From NCBI RefSeq assembly GCF_900142265.1, contig NZ_FRAH01000006.1, positions 1-64,000 on the forward strand: a DNA stretch of 64,000 nucleotides. Reading direction: 5' to 3'. The notes beneath the pieces were generated by a model. It searched no databases. It was given only the letters and a program-made list of their open reading frames with translations, and had not been told where the DNA came from. Position numbers and translations under genes: made by a program. Shown here piece after piece: positions 60,138-64,000 of this stretch (within the stretch, counting starts at the first letter, position 1; every line of letters begins with the position of its first letter). The stretch is from Anaerotignum lactatifermentans DSM 14214. GTDB lineage: Bacteria > Bacillota > Clostridia > Lachnospirales > Anaerotignaceae.

Positions 60138-61316
60138 TTATCCCTCCTGATTCAGTACGCGTACTTTTTTAACACTGTGGATGGCATAGAGGTCATCCAC
60201 CAGTTCGTTGACGTTTTCCGGCAGGTTATCGCAAACGATGATGTTGTAAGCCAGCTCGCCTTTGGAGTTGTTTACCATCTTGTCAATGTTGATATGGTGC
60301 TTGGTGAATACGGCACCCAACTGCCCGATCATGTTCACGATGTTGGAGTGGGAAATGGCAATACGAGGTTTGCCGGAATAAGGCACGATACAGCCGGGGA
60401 AGTTCACGGAATTGCGGATGTTGCCGTAACGCAGGTATTCCCGCAGTTCCACAGCAGCCATTTCGGCACAGTTTTCCTCGGATTCCGGTGTGGACGCGCC
60501 CAGATGGGGCAGAACGATGATGTTTTCGTTGCCCAGCAGGGTTTCGTCAGGGAAGTCTGTGATATATCTTGCGATGATGCCTTTTTCTATGGCGTCTTTC
60601 AGTGCTTCGTTGTCTACCAGACCGCCTCTGGCAAAGTTCAAAAGTCTTGCGCCTTTTTTGGTAACGGCAAAGAGCTTTTCGTCAAAGGTGTTTCTGGTTT
60701 TGTCATTCAGTGGAATGTGGATGGTGATGTAATCGCTCTTGGATACCAGTTCTTCCAGTGTTTCCGCTTTATCAACGGAAGCGGACAGATGCCAAGCGGC
60801 TTCCAGTGTCAGGAAGGGGTCATAGCCGATGACGTCCATGCCCAAGTCCAGAGCGGCATTTGCCACCAGTACGCCAATGGCACCCAGACCGATGACGCCG
60901 ATGGTTTTTCCCGCGATTTCGGGACCGATGAACTGCTTTTTGCAAGCTTCTACGGCTTTTTCCACGTTTTCATTGCCTGCCAGAGTCTGTACCCACTGAG
61001 CGCCGTTGATGATGCGGCGGGAGGATACCAAGAGACCTGCCAGCACCAGTTCTTTTACGGCGTTGGCATTGGCACCGGGGGTATTGAATACGGGAATCCC
61101 CATTTCTGTGCATTTGTCAATGGGAATGTTGTTGGTGCCTGCACCTGCGCGGGCTACCCCCAGCAGGTTGTCGTTGAGCTCCATGCTGTGCATGTCGAAG
61201 CTGCGCAGAATGATGCCCTCCGGGCGTGCAGCTTCCGGGTCTATGTGAAATTCTGCTTCAGGCAGTTTGCTCAGACCTGCCTGAGAAATCTGGTTCAGTG
61301 TTTTGATGGTATACAT
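60138..61316 (-). CDS. serA: D-3-phosphoglycerate dehydrogenase SerA
   Basis: The 392-residue enzyme oxidises 3-phosphoglycerate, the first step of serine synthesis. GAGTNNIP, the NAD fold IAGKTIGVIGLGAIGVLVAN, Arg-containing LLNFARGGLVDNEAL and HLGASTPESE (catalytic His with Glu) are intact. A single ACT domain closes the protein (ISHSNIVNMIGQLGAVFTKHHINID), so serine feedback is likely. The intervening domain of longer SerA types is absent. Confidence 0.95.
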   Translation of the reverse strand: MYTIKTLNQISQAGLSKLPEAEFHIDPEAARPEGIILRSFDMHSMELNDNLLGVARAGAGTNNIPIDKCTEMGIPVFNTPGANANAVKELVLAGLLVSSRRIINGAQWVQTLAGNENVEKAVEACKKQFIGPEIAGKTIGVIGLGAIGVLVANAALDLGMDVIGYDPFLTLEAAWHLSASVDKAETLEELVSKSDYITIHIPLNDKTRNTFDEKLFAVTKKGARLLNFARGGLVDNEALKDAIEKGIIARYITDFPDETLLGNENIIVLPHLGASTPESEENCAEMAAVELREYLRYGNIRNSVNFPGCIVPYSGKPRIAISHSNIVNMIGQLGAVFTKHHINIDKMVNNSKGELAYNIIVCDNLPENVNELVDDLYAIHSVKKVRVLNQEG

Positions 61317-61330
61317 ACGGACATTCTCCT

Positions 61331-62413
61331 TTACTTGTTTTCTGCTTCAAACTGTTTCATAAACGCCACCAGCGCTTCTACGCCTTCTCTGGGCATAGCG
61401 TTATAGATGCTGGCACGCATGCCGCCAACGGTACGATGGCCTTTCAGGTTCACAAAGCCTTTTTCTCCGGCTTCTTTGATGAATTTTGCGTTCAGTTCTT
61501 CTGTGGGCAGCACAAAAGGCACGTTCATGAGGGAACGGTCTTTTTTCTGCACAGTGCCGCGGAAAAAGGCAGAACTGTCCAGAAAATCATAGAGCAGAGC
61601 CGCTTTTTCTTCATTGCGTTTCTGCAGAGCCGCTACGCCGCCCTGGGCTTTTACCCATTCGAATACACGGCCCATGAAGTAAATACCGTAAGTGGGCGGT
61701 GTGTTGTAAAGGGAATTGTTTTTGGCATGGATGTCATACTTGAGCATAGTGGGTGTGAAATCCATGGCATTGCCCAGCAGGTCTTCCCGGATGATGACAA
61801 CAGTCACCCCGGCAGGACCCAGGTTTTTCTGTGCACCCGCAAAGAGCAGACCGAACTTTGTGATGTCGATTTCCTCGGACAAAATGGAGGAGGACATATC
61901 CCCCACCAGAGGAACATCGCCCACATTGGGCAGTTTGGTCCAGCGTGTGCCGTAAATGGTGTTGTTTAAAGTGATATAGAAATAGTCCGCATGTTTGTCA
62001 AATTTGGATTCATCCAGTTCAGGGATGCGGTCGAAAGTGGTGTCGGCAGAAGAAGCCACAATGTTGACTTTGCCGTAGCGCGCCGCTTCTTCTGCGGCTT
62101 TTTTTGCCCACTGACCTGTTACCACGTAGTCAGCCTTGTTGTTTTTGTTCATCAGATTCAGAGGAATCATGGCAAACTGTGTGGAACCGCCGCCCTGCAA
62201 AAACAGGATTTTGTAATTGTCGGGAATGTGCATCAAATCCCGCAGATCTGCCTGAGCCTTTTCCAAAATGCCTTCGAACACTTTAGATCGATGGCTCATC
62301 TCCATTACGGACATGCCTGAGGAGCCGTAACAGACAAATTCTTTTTGTGCCTGTTCCAGAACTTCCAGTGGCAGCATGGATGGTCCAGCTGAAAAATTGA
62401 ATACTCTTTCCAT
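61331..62413 (-). CDS. serC: Phosphoserine aminotransferase SerC
   Basis: The 360-residue PLP enzyme makes phosphoserine from phosphohydroxypyruvate. ERVFNFSAGPSMLPLEVLEQAQ starts the protein; MEMSHRSKVFEGI, QGGGSTQFAMIPLNLM and FGLLFAGAQKNLGPAGVT (PLP Lys in AQKN) are standard. ATG at 62413 follows AAGGGAGGCTTATTT; the frame to 62479 overlaps the leader hairpins. serB is not in the window. Confidence 0.96.
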   Translation of the reverse strand: MERVFNFSAGPSMLPLEVLEQAQKEFVCYGSSGMSVMEMSHRSKVFEGILEKAQADLRDLMHIPDNYKILFLQGGGSTQFAMIPLNLMNKNNKADYVVTGQWAKKAAEEAARYGKVNIVASSADTTFDRIPELDESKFDKHADYFYITLNNTIYGTRWTKLPNVGDVPLVGDMSSSILSEEIDITKFGLLFAGAQKNLGPAGVTVVIIREDLLGNAMDFTPTMLKYDIHAKNNSLYNTPPTYGIYFMGRVFEWVKAQGGVAALQKRNEEKAALLYDFLDSSAFFRGTVQKKDRSLMNVPFVLPTEELNAKFIKEAGEKGFVNLKGHRTVGGMRASIYNAMPREGVEALVAFMKQFEAENK

Positions 62414-62448
62414 AAATAAGCCTCCCTTAAAGTGTGATAAGTTATGAT

Positions 62449-62488
62449 GTCCCAATTGGGTGGGACGGAAAAAGACCAAGGTCTTTTT
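62449..62488 (-). promoter_or_regulatory. serC leader hairpins (possible attenuator)
   Basis: In the leader two hairpins follow the transcription start: AAAAAGACC/GGTCTTTTT (62469-62488) and GTCCCA/TGGGAC (62449-62466). The first, with its terminal T-rich arm, could terminate. There is no T-box GGTGG motif. Function is speculative. Confidence 0.35.
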
Positions 62489-62502
62489 TATTTATGAAGT
62501 TG

Positions 62503-62530
62503 ATTATAGCACGGCAAGCGGAACCGTCAA
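62503..62530 (-). promoter_or_regulatory. Promoter of the serC-serA operon
   Basis: On the minus strand TTGACG (62525-62530), 16-bp spacer, TATAAT (62503-62508). Confidence 0.85.
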
Positions 62531-62815
62531 TAAAAAAGAAGTATTTTTTAAAGTGTAAAAAAAATTTCGGAGGATAGCGCAAAAAAAGTACAAAAAGTTG
62601 CCAAAAAAATGTCAATATTAAACAGACAAATGTCCGTGCATAAAATACAAAAATGAATACTGTCTTTTGTATACAGCAAAAAGCCCATAGAAATCAAGCC
62701 TTCCCCAAAAAGCGAAAATCCATCTGCCGCTGTATCAGCTTATGGTCTGACAAAAGAAAGGATGACGTTTTTTTGTATTCAAAAGACAAATTCTTTGTTG
62801 TGTTCGCACAAAAAG
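62531..62815. other. Intergenic AT-rich stretch, no gene seen
   Basis: About 285 bp between the serC promoter and the lysR terminator. TTTTGTATACAGC (about 62653-62665) repeats a motif also found near 28427. No ribosome binding site and no structured RNA was recognised. Confidence 0.45.
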
Positions 62816-62847
62816 GACAAAAAAGAGCGTTCCTCTATGGAGCGCTC
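62816..62847 (-). terminator. Terminator of the lysR gene
   Basis: On the minus strand GAGCG (62843-62847) pairs with CGCTC (62825-62829) around CTCCATAGAGGAA, then TTTTTTG. The 5-bp outer stem is extended by the inner CTC/GAG. Confidence 0.65.
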
Positions 62848-62859
62848 AATGAAAAAACC

Positions 62860-63729
62860 TTATTTCTCCCCTAGCATTTCACAGGTTAGATCTACGAAAG
62901 CCTGCGCCGCAGGGGAAAGCTCCCCGAAGGGCAGAGCGATGCCCATGGAAATGGTGTGGGGCGGGTCTATAGGGAGTTTGACTACATTAGCCGTGTGCCC
63001 TTCGGTGATGAGGCGATTCATGATACTCATGCCCAAACCCTGGGCAATCATAGAAAGGGCAGCATGGTTTTCGATGGTTTCATATTTCACTTTGGGGTGG
63101 ATGTCATAAGCGTGGAACAGCTGGACAACGTCATAATCGGCACCATAGGCAGGCATGATGAAGTCCTCTTGCTGGCAGGCGGAGAGAGGATATATCTTTT
63201 CTCCTGCCATGGGATGTTCCGGCGGCAGTACAGCAATCATGGGGTCTTTTCGCAGGGGAATCCATGTGTAAGGACTGTCGGACTTTTCGCTGTAAAGGCA
63301 GACATCTACCTGTCTGTTTTCCAGAAAGCTGTCCAGTTCCTGATGGATACCTTCTTTTAATATGATGCGGATGCCGGGATAGGACGCGGCAAAGGCTTTG
63401 ATGACGGGAGGCAGCCAGCAGGTGGCAATGCTGGTGTAAACGCCGATGGTAAGGCGACCTGTCTGTAAGCCGTTGATGCGGGAGGAAATCTGCTCAAAAC
63501 GGTTGGCACAGTCTGCCATTTCCCGCAGAACAGGCATCAGCTCCAAGGCGCTGGGGGTGGGAACAACGCCAGTTTTGGAGCGGTACAGCAGGGGAAAGCC
63601 CAGTTCCGCTTCCAGATTGGTCATCATGTGGCTGATGCCCGAAGGGGTGTAGTGGAGCTGTTCCGCTGCCTTTGTGAAACTGCCTGTATCAATGGCAGCC
63701 AGAAGCGCTTCGCATTTTTTGAAATCCAT
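62860..63729 (-). CDS. LysR-family transcriptional regulator
   Basis: The 289-residue LTTR has an N-terminal HTH (residues ~1-60; MDFKKCEALLAAIDTGSFTKAAEQLHYTPSGISHMMTNLEAELG) and a substrate-binding domain (residues ~90-289). AAGGAGGTCACAAA precedes the ATG. It is divergent from an EamA transporter gene, which is likely its target. Inducer unknown. Confidence 0.92.
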   Translation of the reverse strand: MDFKKCEALLAAIDTGSFTKAAEQLHYTPSGISHMMTNLEAELGFPLLYRSKTGVVPTPSALELMPVLREMADCANRFEQISSRINGLQTGRLTIGVYTSIATCWLPPVIKAFAASYPGIRIILKEGIHQELDSFLENRQVDVCLYSEKSDSPYTWIPLRKDPMIAVLPPEHPMAGEKIYPLSACQQEDFIMPAYGADYDVVQLFHAYDIHPKVKYETIENHAALSMIAQGLGMSIMNRLITEGHTANVVKLPIDPPHTISMGIALPFGELSPAAQAFVDLTCEMLGEK

Positions 63730-63773
63730 TTTGTGACCTCCTTATCTTTGACGATTCTTCATAGATAATAGTA

Positions 63774-63788
63774 TAAAACGGCGTTTTA
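63774..63788. promoter_or_regulatory. Candidate LysR operator
   Basis: TAAAACG G CGTTTTA is a 7-bp inverted repeat around one base. It overlaps the -35 region of the rightward EamA promoter, between the two divergent genes. The flanking GTATAAAA...TTTATAC widens the symmetry imperfectly. Confidence 0.5.
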
Positions 63789-63813
63789 CTTTATACAAGA
63801 GGGGCGTTATACT
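63785..63813 (+). promoter_or_regulatory. Promoter of the EamA gene
   Basis: TTTACT (63785-63790), 17-bp spacer, TATACT (63808-63813), 36 bp before the ATG. Confidence 0.6.
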
Positions 63814-63848
63814 GAGGGCAGATATTTCGGAAAGGAAGGCGGTAAGGT

Positions 63849-64000
63849 ATGCAGAAGAAAGAAATGGCAGGGCTCATGGTCATTGCGGCAGGATGTCTTT
63901 GGGGTGTCATTGGATTGTTTTCCCGCAAGTTGTCGGCGGTAGGGTTTGATGCCGTACAGATTACGGCGCTGCGCAGTCTGGTGACGGCTGTAGGGCTGTT
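63849..64000 (+). CDS. EamA/DMT-family transporter, 5' part (cut by window edge)
   Basis: The first ~50 codons are MQKKEMAGLMVIAAGCLWGVIGLFSRKLSA, then VGFDAVQITALRSLVTAVGL. The first membrane helix with GCLWGVIGLFSRKL and the following ALRSL match the start of EamA drug/metabolite transporters. GGAAGGCGGTAAGGT precedes ATG at 63849. The product runs past the end of the window. Confidence 0.82.
   Translation, partial: MQKKEMAGLMVIAAGCLWGVIGLFSRKLSAVGFDAVQITALRSLVTAVGL

Noticed and set aside
62414-62500. T-box riboswitch before serC
   Set aside because: The leader is only about 80-90 bases and lacks the conserved GGTGGNACC motif.

Overview
The window is a stretch of chromosome from a spore-forming, Gram-positive anaerobe of the Clostridia, most like the Lachnospirales. 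The grounds are a GerABC germinant receptor operon, SpoIIR and SleB; an Rnf complex in the order CDGEAB; a T-box in front of alaS; and the clostridial neighbourhoods mreBCD-mrdA-minCDE-rodA and dgt-dnaG-rpoD-trmK. The sequence does not fix the genus.

Layout. 1-0.45 kb: the 3' end of an IS200/IS605 element abutting a dispersed ~115-bp repeat. 0.5-5.6 kb (+): gerA-gerB-gerC, spoIIR, sleB. 5.7-15.5 kb (-): cell shape and division cluster mreB-mreC-mreD-mrdA-minC-minD-minE-rodA, then an MgsA-like gene and DUF1294. 15.8-20.9 kb (-): rnfCDGEAB. 21.3-24.2 kb (+): rpoN and a MocR-type regulator. 24.2-31.7 kb: a nested repeat, small membrane proteins, T-box/alaS, brnQ and an XRE regulator. 31.8-39.5 kb: an intracellular subtilase locus split by a 5.65-kb insertion. 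39.9-42.0 kb: phosphatase, XRE regulator and small membrane proteins. 42.2-53.2 kb (+): dgt, dnaG, rpoD, trmK, a NIF3 protein, a nucleoside kinase, rnpB, carbonic anhydrase, HMCES, an MBL hydrolase and an amidase. 53.3-58.8 kb: catA between repeats, an NTF2-like protein, an AI-2E family exporter, gltX and a C39-like peptidase. 58.9-64 kb: serC-serA-DUF1015 (-), and a LysR regulator divergent from an EamA transporter that runs off the window.

The most interesting system is at 32.9-38.6 kb. A short AprX-like subtilase gene (-) is cut in two exactly at its active-site histidine motif. The Asp and His half lies at 38567-38767 and the Ser half at 32252-32932. The two ends share a 15-bp sequence (one mismatch, silent for Val) encoding Thr-His-Val-Thr-Gly. 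Joining them restores an in-frame 288-residue protease with all catalytic residues. A serine recombinase gene starts 67 bp inside the left junction. The circular junction formed on excision would carry an 11-bp perfect inverted repeat around a TG centre, as expected for a serine-integrase attP. The cargo is a GntR regulator and a DctPQM TRAP transporter. This is either a small cargo element or a skin-like, developmentally excised element that controls a protease.

The repeats are layered. A 283-bp palindrome-rich element with IS200/IS605-like ends occurs twice in opposite orientation (24281-24563 and 33956-34238). One copy sits inside a copy of the ~115-bp repeat; the other sits beside the recombinase gene inside the inserted element. 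Starts of genes were chosen by ribosome binding site and family length. Promoters and terminators were read by eye and none was tested.
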